NCBI RefSeq assembly: GCF_001422665.1
Contig: NZ_LMLU01000001.1
Span: 91,282 to 155,281, forward strand
DNA: 64,000 nucleotides
Direction: 5' to 3'
DNA from: Arthrobacter sp. Leaf234
GTDB taxonomy: Bacteria > Actinomycetota > Actinomycetes > Actinomycetales > Micrococcaceae
In this document: one piece after another, positions 56,730-64,000 of the stretch
Position numbering within the stretch: the first letter of the stretch is position 1
Layout: every line of letters starts with the position of its first letter
Position numbers and translations under genes: made by a program
The notes under the pieces: generated by a model
Databases searched by the model: none
Told to the model about the DNA's origin: nothing
The model's input: only the letters and a program-made list of their open reading frames with translations

Positions 56730-57590
56730 ATGGCATCAGGGACGACGTCGGGCAGGAGCGCGGGGGGCGGGAACGGTGACGCGATGGACCGGGCCTCGGA
56801 CGCCGCGGAGGAAGCAGCCGACTCGAAGGGCTTCGAACTCGCGGCCCGCGCCGGCTACGTCGCTGCGGGGATCCTGCACGTCGTCATCGGCGTGATCGCG
56901 CTGGGACTCGCGGCGGGCGGATCGGGGAGCGCCGACCAGAGCGGAGCCATCGGCCAGCTCGCCGGCAGTCCCGGGGGCACCGCACTGCTGTGGTTCTGCT
57001 TCCTGGGCTGCATCGCGCTCGCCCTCTTCTTCCTGAGCGAGATCTTCTTCGGTGTCCGCGCGCTCAGCGGGAAGGAGAAGCTGACGGCCCGCGCGAAGAA
57101 CGGTGGCCAGGCCGTGGTGTACGCGGTCATCGGTGCGACCTTCGGGCAGTTCGCGCTGGGCGGGTCGAGCGACAGCAGCAGCTCCAGCAGTTCACTCAGT
57201 GCGACCCTCATGGCGCAGCCGGCCGGCGTGGCACTCCTCTTCGCGGTCGGTGTCGGTGTCCTCGTCGTCGGCGGCTATTTCATCTACAGCGGGGCGACGC
57301 GCCGTTTCCGCAGGAAGCTCTCCGGCCTGCCCACCGGAGGGATCGGCACCGCGGTCACAGCGCTCGGCACCGTGGGCTATGTGGCGAAGGGTTTCGCGCT
57401 CGGGGTCCTCGGCGTGCTGATCCTCGTCGCCACGGTCACGAACAACCCGGAGCAGTCCACCGGGTTGGACGGCGCACTGAAGTCCCTGCGGGACCAGCCC
57501 TTCGGGACGTGGCTGCTCGGCGCCGTCGCACTCGGGCTCATGGCCTACGGCGTGTTCATGGTGGTGCGCTCGAAGTACCAGCGCATGTGA
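56730..57590 (+). CDS. DUF1206 membrane protein
   Basis: 286 residues. After a polar ~35-residue N-terminus come three copies of a two-span module: ARAGYVAAGILHVVIGVIAL, KNGGQAVVYAVIGATFGQFAL and GYVAKGFALGVLGVLILVAT, as in DUF1206. A run of Ser (SSDSSSSSSS) lies in the loop after the second module. Function unknown. AGGAAGG precedes the ATG. Confidence 0.9.
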   Translation: MASGTTSGRSAGGGNGDAMDRASDAAEEAADSKGFELAARAGYVAAGILHVVIGVIALGLAAGGSGSADQSGAIGQLAGSPGGTALLWFCFLGCIALALFFLSEIFFGVRALSGKEKLTARAKNGGQAVVYAVIGATFGQFALGGSSDSSSSSSSLSATLMAQPAGVALLFAVGVGVLVVGGYFIYSGATRRFRRKLSGLPTGGIGTAVTALGTVGYVAKGFALGVLGVLILVATVTNNPEQSTGLDGALKSLRDQPFGTWLLGAVALGLMAYGVFMVVRSKYQRM

Positions 57591-57600
57591 GTCAGGGGCG

Positions 57601-58017
57601 CTACAGCCCCAGGGCGGGGGCCTCCATGACGGGGCAGGTGTCCATGACGACCTCGAGCCCGGCGTCCGCGGCCCGACGGGCGGCGTCCTCGTCGATGACC
57701 CCCAGCTGCAGCCACACCGCACGCGCCCCCACGGCGATCGCCTGATCGACGACGGCGCCGACCCGGCTCGAGTTCACGAAGCAGTCGACGACATCGATGC
57801 TTCCCGGGACGTCCGCGAGGCGCGTGTAGCCCTTCTGCCCGTGGACGTCGTCGCCCTTGAGGCTCACCGGGACCACCTCCATCCCGAGCCTGTCCATCAG
57901 GAACCTCGACACCCCGACGGCGGCCCTCCGCGGATTGTTCGACAGCCCGACGACGGCCCACCGCCCGTGCTCGCCCAGGAGCCTGCCGATCACGGCTGGA
58001 TCGTTCCAGTGTGCCAT
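57601..58017 (-). CDS. CoA-binding-domain protein (YccU-like)
   Basis: 138-residue Rossmann protein: WAVVGLSNNPRRAAVGVSRFL gives the nucleotide loop, followed by VVPVSLKGDDVHGQKGYTRL, VDVVDCFVNSSRVGAVVDQAI and AVWLQLGVIDEDAARRAADAG, the CoA_binding_2 pattern. Such proteins bind CoA; activity unproven. ATG 58017 with AAAGAGG upstream. Divergent from the riboswitch-led operon. Confidence 0.88.
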   Translation of the reverse strand: MAHWNDPAVIGRLLGEHGRWAVVGLSNNPRRAAVGVSRFLMDRLGMEVVPVSLKGDDVHGQKGYTRLADVPGSIDVVDCFVNSSRVGAVVDQAIAVGARAVWLQLGVIDEDAARRAADAGLEVVMDTCPVMEAPALGL

Positions 58018-58052
58018 GTGCCTCTTTCCGATGCGTCGAGCCCGCGCGGGGA

Positions 58053-58083
58053 TTGTTACAGCCTTTGTTACATGCCCTATTTT
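58053..58083 (+). promoter_or_regulatory. Promoter of riboswitch-led operon, with direct repeat
   Basis: TTGTTACA occurs twice (58053-58060 and 58065-58072), 12 bp apart; TATTTT at 58078-58083 may be the -10. Predicted start near 58090. The repeated octamer could be an activator site or contain the -35. Confidence 0.45.
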
Positions 58084-58116
58084 GCTCCTGCCGTGCAGCG
58101 GGCGTTTCATGGGAGT

Positions 58117-58282
58117 GACCATCCCGAGCGGCCGAGAGACCTGGATCAGTGAAGCCGCAGCAACCCTGGTCGTCGTGCATCCCCCGGACGCGCGGCGATA
58201 GCGAGGTCCGAGCCCTGGGAACCACCGCTCCGCGGTGGCGAAGGCCCGGTCCGTAGGGTGCTACCGCCAGGACCGATGGAGA
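58117..58282 (+). promoter_or_regulatory. SAM-class (S-box, SAM-I/IV type) riboswitch
   Basis: The 5' half follows the S-box core closely: P1 5' strand CCATC (58119-58123), GCGGC pairing with GCCGC around GAGAGAC and CAGTGAA, then AGCAACC (58158-58164). A CGTCGTGC/GCGCGGCG stem follows as P3, an inserted hairpin (CCACCGC/GCGGTGG), then GGTGCTACCGCC and the P1 3' strand GATGG (58275-58279). The normal P4 of SAM-I is not clear, so it may be a SAM-I/IV variant. The SD (GGAG, 58278-58281) overlaps P1, suggesting that SAM binding blocks translation of the downstream ABC ATPase. Confidence 0.75.
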
Positions 58283-58286
58283 CACC

Positions 58287-59111
58287 ATGACTGCAGTTCT
58301 GGCACCCGGCACCACCCGCACCACCTCCAAGCAGGCCCTCGGCGTGCACTTCTCCGGCCTGGGTCGGAGTTTCGGCGCCGCAGGCAGCCGCCGCGCGGTC
58401 CTTCGGGACGTGTCGGTGGAGGTGGAGCCGGGCGAGATCCTGGCCATCCTCGGCACGAGCGGCTGCGGCAAGTCCACGCTCCTGCGGGCAGCCGCGGGAC
58501 TCGACGTGCCGGACAGCGGTGAGGTCCTGATCGACGGCACGCCCGTCTCCGGGATCGACGAACGCTGCGCCGTGGCCTTCCAGGAACCGCGCCTGCTGCC
58601 CTGGCACACGCTGCAGGCCAACGTGGCGATCGGACTGCCCAAGTCCTCGAGTGCCAGCGCGGGAAAGGCGAAGGTCCTCGAACTGCTGAAGCTCGTGGGC
58701 CTCGACGCCTTCGCGAAGCACCGTCCGCGGGAAGTCTCCGGCGGCATGGCGCAGCGCACCTCCCTGGCACGGGCCCTCGCCCGCAATCCCGGCGTCCTGC
58801 TGCTGGACGAACCGTTCGGGGCACTCGACGCGCTGACGCGCCTCCGGATGCAGGACCTCCTCCTCGACGTCCACAGCGCGCAGCCCACCACGGTGCTGCT
58901 CGTGACGCACGACGTCGACGAGGCCCTCCAGCTCGCGGACCGCATCCTGGTCCTCGGGCGCGACGACGACGGCCACGACGACGCACGCGAGGGCTCCACG
59001 ATCACGGAGCTCGTCACCGTCCCGGGCGCCCGGCCACGGGACCGCAACTCCGCGGATCTCGGCGCGCTCCGCAGCTCGCTGCTCTCCCTGCTCGGCGTCA
59101 CCGGGCACTAG
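58287..59111 (+). CDS. NitT/TauT/SsuB-type ABC transporter ATP-binding protein
   Basis: 274 residues. Walker A LGTSGCGKSTLLRAAAG, Q-loop VAFQEPRLLPW, signature VSGGMAQRTSLARALA, Walker B GVLLLDEPFGALDALTRLRMQ and H-loop LLVTHDVDEALQLADRI. PRLLPW and FGALDALTR are typical of sulfonate, taurine and nitrate importers. First gene after the SAM-class riboswitch; SD GGAG 5-6 nt upstream. Works with the next two genes. Confidence 0.93.
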   Translation: MTAVLAPGTTRTTSKQALGVHFSGLGRSFGAAGSRRAVLRDVSVEVEPGEILAILGTSGCGKSTLLRAAAGLDVPDSGEVLIDGTPVSGIDERCAVAFQEPRLLPWHTLQANVAIGLPKSSSASAGKAKVLELLKLVGLDAFAKHRPREVSGGMAQRTSLARALARNPGVLLLDEPFGALDALTRLRMQDLLLDVHSAQPTTVLLVTHDVDEALQLADRILVLGRDDDGHDDAREGSTITELVTVPGARPRDRNSADLGALRSSLLSLLGVTGH

Positions 59112-59195
59112 CCCGCCCTCCGCCGCACTGCCCGCCGGGGACTTCCCGGGCGCCCTCGCTCCCTTTCCGCACCTCCCTTTCGATGAAGGACCACC

Positions 59196-60236
59196 ATGAA
59201 CCGCCGCGCCCTCCTGCCCACCCTCGCCCTCGCCTCCGCGCTCTCGCTCAGCCTGAGCGGGTGCCTCGCAGGTGAGAACGCCTCCGATACCGCCCCTGCC
59301 GCAGCGGACGGCGGCACGCAGGGCGGCACCCTGAACATCGACTTCGCCACGTACAACCCCCTGAGCCTCATCATCAAGGAGCAGGGCTGGCTCGAGGAGG
59401 AACTCGCCGACCAGGACATCACCGTCACCTGGGTGCAGTCCGCGGGCTCCAACAAGGCGAACGAGGCCCTGCGCGCCGGAGCGATCGACGTCGGCTCCAC
59501 GGCGGGATCGGCAGCGCTCCTCGCCCGGTCCAACGGGTCCCCCATCAAGGCCATCGACATCTACTCGCAGCCCGAGTGGTCCGCCCTGGTGACGCTGCCG
59601 GACTCGGGCATCACGAGCGTGGAGGACCTGCGCGGCAGGTCCATCGCTGCGACCAGGGGTACCGACCCCTACTTCTTCCTCCTGCAGGCGCTCGAGGCGG
59701 CGGGCGTGGACCAGTCCGAGGTGACCATCGAGAACCTGCAGCACGCGGACGGCCGCGCGGCACTCGCGAGCGGCGCCGTCGACGCGTGGGCCGGCCTCGA
59801 TCCGATCATGGCCGCGGCGGAGCAGGACGGCGCGCAGCTGTTCTTCCGCGACATCGACTTCAACAGCTACGGGTTCCTCAACGCGACGGAGGACTTCCTC
59901 GCGGAGAAGCCCGACGTCGCCCAGACCGTGGTGAACGCCTACGAGAAGGCGCGGGAGTGGGCCAAGGAGAACCCCGAGGAGACGGCAGCCATCCTCGCGG
60001 AGGTCGCTGCCATCGACCCGGCGGTCGCGAACTCCGTCATCATCGAGCGCACCAACCTCGACGTCGACCCGGCCCCGGGTGACGCGCAGCGCGCCGTGCT
60101 CGAGAAGATCGGCCCCGTGTTCGTCGAGACCGGCGACGTCCAGTCGCAGGAGCAGATCGACGAGGCCCTCGGGTCCCTCCTCGATCCCTCGCTGGTCGAG
60201 AAGGCCGATCCCGCCTCGATCGGCGCCGGCTCATGA
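59196..60236 (+). CDS. Aliphatic-sulfonate-type substrate-binding lipoprotein
   Basis: 346 residues. Lipobox LSLSGCLA, Cys near residue 24. SsuA/TauA-type fold: YNPLSLIIKEQGWLEEEL, VQSAGSNKANEALRAGAIDV, GSPIKAIDIYSQPEWSALV, EDLRGRSIAATRGTDPYFFL and WAGLDPIMAAAE. The ligand is not fixed by motif; the riboswitch makes an organosulfur compound likely. It ends 4 bp into the permease gene (ATGA). Confidence 0.9.
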   Translation: MNRRALLPTLALASALSLSLSGCLAGENASDTAPAAADGGTQGGTLNIDFATYNPLSLIIKEQGWLEEELADQDITVTWVQSAGSNKANEALRAGAIDVGSTAGSAALLARSNGSPIKAIDIYSQPEWSALVTLPDSGITSVEDLRGRSIAATRGTDPYFFLLQALEAAGVDQSEVTIENLQHADGRAALASGAVDAWAGLDPIMAAAEQDGAQLFFRDIDFNSYGFLNATEDFLAEKPDVAQTVVNAYEKAREWAKENPEETAAILAEVAAIDPAVANSVIIERTNLDVDPAPGDAQRAVLEKIGPVFVETGDVQSQEQIDEALGSLLDPSLVEKADPASIGAGS

Positions 60237-61126
60237 GCTCCGAGGTGGGGCAGCGGGCCGTCCCGATCAGCCGGGCCGGGTTGGCGGCCATCGGCTCTCC
60301 CGTCACAGCCGAGGACGCCGTCGGCCGGGGCGATGTCCCGGCAGGGTCCGGCAGCGGTGCCCGGCGCAGCACGGGACGCCGCATCGGCATCATCCTCCTC
60401 GGCCTGATTGTCCCCGCCCTCCTGCTGCTCGGCTGGCACCTCAGCACGGCGTCGGGCTTCTTCAAGCCGTCGCAGCTGCCCTCCCCCGCCTCGGTCCTCG
60501 CGGCCGCCGTCGACCTCGTGGACCGCGGCCAGCTCGCCACGCACATCCTCATCTCCACCCAGCGCGTGGTCCTCGGCTTCCTGATCGGGTCCGTGCTCGG
60601 CGTGGTGGCTGGCGCGGTCCTCGGCCTCTCCCGCGTCGCGGACATCCTGCTCACCCCGACGGTCGGCGCCCTGCGCGCCGTCCCGTCGCTGGCCTGGGTG
60701 CCGCTCCTGGTCCTGTGGATCGGCATCAACGAGGACTCGAAGGTCACCCTGATCACCATCGGCGCCTTCTTCCCCGTCTTCACGACGCTCTACCTCGGAC
60801 TGCGCCACGTGGACCGGAACCTCGTCGAGGCGGCCCGGGCCTTCGGGGTCAACGGCCTGCGCCTGCTGACCACGGTGCAGCTCCCCGCCGTCGTGCCCGC
60901 CCTGTTCTCCGGCCTGCGGCTGGCGCTCGCCCAGTCGTGGCTGTTCCTCGTCGCGGCGGAGCTCATCGCCTCGTCGATGGGGCTCGGGTTCCTGCTCGTC
61001 GACTCCCAGCAGAACGGGCGCGTGGACCGCATCCTCCTCGCCATCATCCTGCTGGCGATCATCGGCAAGACCACGGACGCCCTGCTCGGGATCGCCGAGC
61101 GCTGGGCGGTGCGCCGGTGGGCCTAG
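60233..61126 (+). CDS. SsuC/TauC-type ABC transporter permease
   Basis: 297 residues: polar N-terminal ~45, then six spans. The ABC-permease EAA-type loop is EAARAFGVNGLRLLTTVQLPAVVPALF; RAVPSLAWVPLLVLWIGI and WLFLVAAELIASSMGLGFLL are characteristic of the sulfonate/nitrate family. Its end overlaps the start of the CoA ligase by 10 bp. Confidence 0.93.
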   Translation: MSSEVGQRAVPISRAGLAAIGSPVTAEDAVGRGDVPAGSGSGARRSTGRRIGIILLGLIVPALLLLGWHLSTASGFFKPSQLPSPASVLAAAVDLVDRGQLATHILISTQRVVLGFLIGSVLGVVAGAVLGLSRVADILLTPTVGALRAVPSLAWVPLLVLWIGINEDSKVTLITIGAFFPVFTTLYLGLRHVDRNLVEAARAFGVNGLRLLTTVQLPAVVPALFSGLRLALAQSWLFLVAAELIASSMGLGFLLVDSQQNGRVDRILLAIILLAIIGKTTDALLGIAERWAVRRWA

Positions 61127-63084
61127 GCACGACGACGCACGCCGCGGCACCCGCGCAGGACGAGGCGGCGCGCCTGGCCTTCTGGGCCGAGCAGGCGGCC
61201 CGGCTCGAATGGACCGGACCCTGGGACACACTGCACTCCTTCGCGAAGGCAGAGCCCCGGGCGGACGGGACGCTGAGCGTCCCCGTCATCGAATGGTTCG
61301 CCGGCGGAACCCTGAACGTCGCCGTCAACTGCGTGGACCGGCATGTCCGTGCCGGTCGCGGGGACCGCGTGGCCCTGCACTTCGAGGGTGAACCCGGTGA
61401 CCGCCGGACGGTGACCTACGCGGACCTGCAGGACGAGGTGTGCCGTGCGGCGAATGCGCTGCTCGCCCTCGGGATCGGGAAGGGCGACCGCGTGGTCGTG
61501 TATCTCCCGGTCCTCGTCGAGACCGTCGTCATCACCCTCGCGTGCGCGCGGATCGGCGCGGTCCACTCGCTCGTCTTCGGCGGGTTCTCCGCCGAGGCGC
61601 TGCGCTTCCGCGTGGAGGACACCGGAGCCAGACTCCTCGTCACCACGGACGGCCAGTACCGCCGCGGAACGGCCGTGCCGGTCAAGGCGAACGCGGACGC
61701 CGCCGTGGCGGGCAGCAGCAGCATCGAGCACGTCCTCGTGATCCGGCGCACCGGCTCGGACGTCCCGTGGACGGACGGCCGCGACGTCTGGTGGCACGAC
61801 GCCGTCGACGCCGCGCCCAGCGACCATGAGCCGGAGGCGTTCGACGCCGAGACGCCCCTGTTCATCATGTACACCTCGGGGACCACGGGCAGGCCGAAGG
61901 GTCTGGTCCACACCGCGGGCGGTTACCTCACGCAGGCGTCGTGGAGCTTCGAGCACCTGTTCAGCCACCCCGATCCGGCGCAGCGCGACGACGACGTGCA
62001 CTGGTGCACCGCCGATCTCGCCTGGGTGACGGCACACACCTACGAGATCTACGGTCCGCTCTCCAACGGCGCCACGCAGGTGATCTTCGAAGGCACACCC
62101 GACACGCCCCACCCCGGCCGCCACTTCGAGATCATCGAACGCTACGGCGTGACGAGCTACTACACGGCGCCCACCCTGGTCCGTTCCCTCATGGGCTGGT
62201 TCCCGGACGGTGTCCCGTCCACCTGGGACCTCTCGAGCCTCCGCGTCCTCGGGACGGTCGGCGAGGCCGTGAACCCCGAAGCCTGGCGCTGGTTCCGCCG
62301 GAACCTCGGCCGCGACGAGCTCCCCGTCGTCGACACGTGGTGGCAGTCCGAGACCGGCGCCACGATCCTCTCCCCCAGCCCCACGGACTCCTCGTTCAAG
62401 CCGGGCTGCGCGGCGCGGGCCCTGCCGGGGGTCTCCACGCGGATCGTCGACCGGCACGGCGCGGCGGTGCCGGCGGGCGAGCAGGGCCTGATCGTCGTCG
62501 ACCGTCACGGCCCCGCGATGGCCCGGACCGTCTGGGGCGATCCCCAGCGCTACCTCGACTCCTACTGGCGGATGTTCGCTGCCGAGGGCTGGTTCCTCGC
62601 CGGCGACGGCGCGCGGTACGACGACGACGGCGACACCTGGATCCTCGGGCGCGTGGACGACGTGATCAACGTGTCCGGTCACCGGCTGTCGACGATCGAG
62701 ATCGAGTCGGCCCTCGTCGCCCACCCGCTCGTCGTCGAGGCGGGCGTGTGCCCGATCGCCCATCCGGTGACGGGCCATGCCATCGCGGCCTTCGTGGTGC
62801 TGGCCACCGGTACCGATCCGTCGATCGACGTCTCCGGGACGCTGCGGGCCCAGGTCGCCGAGGCGATCGGCCCGATCGCACGCCCCTCGGCCGTCGTGGT
62901 CGTCGAGGACGTGCCGAAGACGCGCTCCGGCAAGATCATGCGGCGCCTGCTCACGCAGCTCTTCGAGGGCACGGAGCTGGGGGACACGACATCCCTGCAG
63001 AACGAGGGGTGCATCCCCGGGATCCAGGACGTCCTCCGCCTCAGCGTCCGAGGCGCTACTCCGGCAGGTCTGCCCCGCGGTTAA
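61117..63084 (+). CDS. Acetyl-CoA synthetase-like AMP-forming CoA ligase
   Basis: 655 residues. Acs-family N-terminus (VIEWFAGGTLNVAVNCVDRH), ATP loop YTSGTTGRPKGLVHTAGGY, TADLAWVTAHTYEIYGPLSNGAT, VLGTVGEAVNPEAW, WWQSETGATILSP with the Trp that limits the acyl pocket to small acids, and the acylatable Lys in KTRSGKIMRRLL. Differences from typical Acs (WVTGHSY to WVTAHTY, VGEPINP to VGEAVNP, TETGG to SETGA) lie at the pocket, so the acid may not be acetate. GTG at 61117 overlaps the permease; the SD is weak, suggesting coupling. Probably activates the imported compound or a product of it. Confidence 0.88.
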   Translation: MGLGTTTHAAAPAQDEAARLAFWAEQAARLEWTGPWDTLHSFAKAEPRADGTLSVPVIEWFAGGTLNVAVNCVDRHVRAGRGDRVALHFEGEPGDRRTVTYADLQDEVCRAANALLALGIGKGDRVVVYLPVLVETVVITLACARIGAVHSLVFGGFSAEALRFRVEDTGARLLVTTDGQYRRGTAVPVKANADAAVAGSSSIEHVLVIRRTGSDVPWTDGRDVWWHDAVDAAPSDHEPEAFDAETPLFIMYTSGTTGRPKGLVHTAGGYLTQASWSFEHLFSHPDPAQRDDDVHWCTADLAWVTAHTYEIYGPLSNGATQVIFEGTPDTPHPGRHFEIIERYGVTSYYTAPTLVRSLMGWFPDGVPSTWDLSSLRVLGTVGEAVNPEAWRWFRRNLGRDELPVVDTWWQSETGATILSPSPTDSSFKPGCAARALPGVSTRIVDRHGAAVPAGEQGLIVVDRHGPAMARTVWGDPQRYLDSYWRMFAAEGWFLAGDGARYDDDGDTWILGRVDDVINVSGHRLSTIEIESALVAHPLVVEAGVCPIAHPVTGHAIAAFVVLATGTDPSIDVSGTLRAQVAEAIGPIARPSAVVVVEDVPKTRSGKIMRRLLTQLFEGTELGDTTSLQNEGCIPGIQDVLRLSVRGATPAGLPRG

Positions 63085-63089
63085 ACGAA

Positions 63090-63128
63090 GGAGACGGCAG
63101 GCGCCCCGTCCAAGCGCCTGCCGTCTCC
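63090..63128. terminator. Perfect 15-bp hairpin terminator
   Basis: GGAGACGGCAGGCGC and GCGCCTGCCGTCTCC with a 9-nt loop, 5 bp after the CoA-ligase stop and before the convergent NlpC gene. Serves both. Confidence 0.85.
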
Positions 63129-63148
63129 CGTGCGTGGTCCGTCCGGTA

Positions 63149-64000
63149 TTAGCCCACCCGGACGAAGGATGCTCCCGGAAGATCCGAGAGAGGGTGCTGC
63201 ATGGTGGCGTTGATGCCGTTCATGCCGCTGCTGATGACCTGGCCACCGCCGACGTAGACGGCCACGTGGCCGCCCGTGATGACGAGGTCACCGGGAGCGG
63301 GGGTGGACACCTGGGCGCCGAACTGGAAGAACTGCGAGGGGCCGAGGTCTCCGACGGAAATACCTGCCGCGCGCAGGGCCTTCTCGACCAGCACTGTGCA
63401 GTCCTGCACGGCACCGGCAGCGAGCTGCGCCCGGGCGGAGCCGAGGATGGCGCCCGCGGCGTTGCCCGAGGGAGCGGTCTCGGCGGCGACCGGGGTGATC
63501 GCTGCCGAGGCCAGGTAGACACCCGATCCGGCTTCCGTGGACACGGCCGGAGCCGGAGCGATTGCGGCGGCCTGCTGGACGGCAGGAGCAGCTGGTGCTG
63601 CGGCGACCGGGGCGGACACCGTCTGGGCCGGCGCCGCGACAGCAGCACCGGCGGCGGGGATGACGATCGTCTGTCCGGGGAAGATGACCGATGCGAGCGA
63701 GAGGCCGTTGGCGGTCAGGACCGTGGTGAGCTCGACGCCGTAGCGGGCCGAGATGGCACCCAGGGTGTCGCCGGCGGCGACGGTGTAAGCGGTGCCCGCG
63801 GCGCTTGCTGCGGCAGCGGGGGCGACCGCGGCGGTCGGAGCCGTCGTGCCCTCGGCGGTGTAGGTGCCGGCGTGTGCGGTGCCGACGGCGCTGAGGGCGA
63901 GGCCCGACGTCACGGCGACGATGGCGACCGGGCGGCCCACGGCGGTGGCTCCGCTCTTCGCGGCGCGGGACAGGCCCTGCAGCGCGAGGTTTCCGTCGAC
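63149..64000 (-). CDS. Secreted LysM-NlpC/P60 cell-wall hydrolase (5' partial)
   Basis: 283 residues are visible; the frame stays open to the window edge, so the true start lies beyond 64000. Signal region VGRPVAIVAVTSGLALSAVG with cleavage after AHA; one LysM domain (YTVAAGDTLGAISARYGVEL ... FPGQTIVIP); an Ala/Pro/Val-rich linker; then NlpC/P60 with catalytic Cys in VQDCTVLVEKALRAAG and His in PGDLVITGGHVAVYVGGG. Predicted D,L-endopeptidase that binds and trims peptidoglycan. Confidence 0.92.
   Translation of the reverse strand, partial: VDGNLALQGLSRAAKSGATAVGRPVAIVAVTSGLALSAVGTAHAGTYTAEGTTAPTAAVAPAAAASAAGTAYTVAAGDTLGAISARYGVELTTVLTANGLSLASVIFPGQTIVIPAAGAAVAAPAQTVSAPVAAAPAAPAVQQAAAIAPAPAVSTEAGSGVYLASAAITPVAAETAPSGNAAGAILGSARAQLAAGAVQDCTVLVEKALRAAGISVGDLGPSQFFQFGAQVSTPAPGDLVITGGHVAVYVGGGQVISSGMNGINATMQHPLSDLPGASFVRVG

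Overview
The window is a contiguous stretch of a high-GC actinobacterial chromosome. I infer a member of the Micrococcales close to Arthrobacter (family Micrococcaceae). The grounds are very high G+C with G/C-ending codons, frequent GTG starts, the lhr-nei2 pair, a tRNA-Ser(GGA) - SRP RNA - gluQRS - dnaX - recR - lysC block, the three-part purS-purQ-purL set, and DUF1206/DUF1304/DUF1990 proteins. There is no integrase, transposase, phage gene or CRISPR array; almost everything looks like resident chromosome.

Layout. 1-4.4 kb: 3' end of the Lhr helicase, Nei-type DNA glycosylase, an RluA-like pseudouridine synthase preceded by a possible 14-codon His-rich leader ORF, a DedA protein, and a TspO-like protein with a long disordered N-terminus. 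4.6-10.8 kb (minus strand): quinone-reductase-like MDR enzyme, PEP carboxylase, acyl-CoA dehydrogenase and SDR dehydrogenase. 10.9-21.5 kb: GH76-like hydrolase, saccharopine-dehydrogenase-like protein, YdeI-like protein, a 47-residue ribbon-helix-helix (RHH) gene coupled to a VOC protein, NUDIX-like protein, Tgt, a TetR operon with two palindromic operators, a pyridoxine-kinase-family enzyme and a DUF6328-like membrane protein. 21.5-28.4 kb (minus): LytR_C-domain protein and partner, then a complete ribose operon rbsR-A-C-B-K-D with promoter and a 30-bp perfect palindromic operator. 28.5-31.1 kb: HAD hydrolase, glutathione peroxidase, MpaB-like oxygenase. 31.1-41 kb: tRNA-Ser, SRP RNA, gluQRS, an unusually long dnaX, recR, an ABC exporter and lysC. 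41-46.2 kb: a secreted subtilase, a putative 3-methyladenine glycosylase and an SSI-like inhibitor lipoprotein. 46.4-49.7 kb: purSQL. 50-57.6 kb: secreted amidase, sortase and its likely surface substrate, Tat-exported acetamidase/formamidase and small DUF proteins. 57.6-63.1 kb: CoA-binding protein, then a SAM-class riboswitch leader driving a sulfonate-type ABC transporter and an acetyl-CoA-synthetase-like ligase. The window ends inside a LysM-NlpC/P60 cell-wall hydrolase gene.

Expression signals are unusually readable. At least ten genes show a -10 box (TAnnnT-like) followed by a 6-nt gap and then the start codon, which predicts leaderless mRNAs. Transcription units are closed by perfect 15-16-bp hairpins without a T-run. 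The parts most worth following up are the riboswitch-controlled transporter/CoA-ligase operon, the sortase/surface-protein pair with a non-LPXTG sorting motif and a long structured leader, the subtilase beside an SSI-like inhibitor, the autoregulatory RHH mini-gene, and the large repeat-bearing DnaX.
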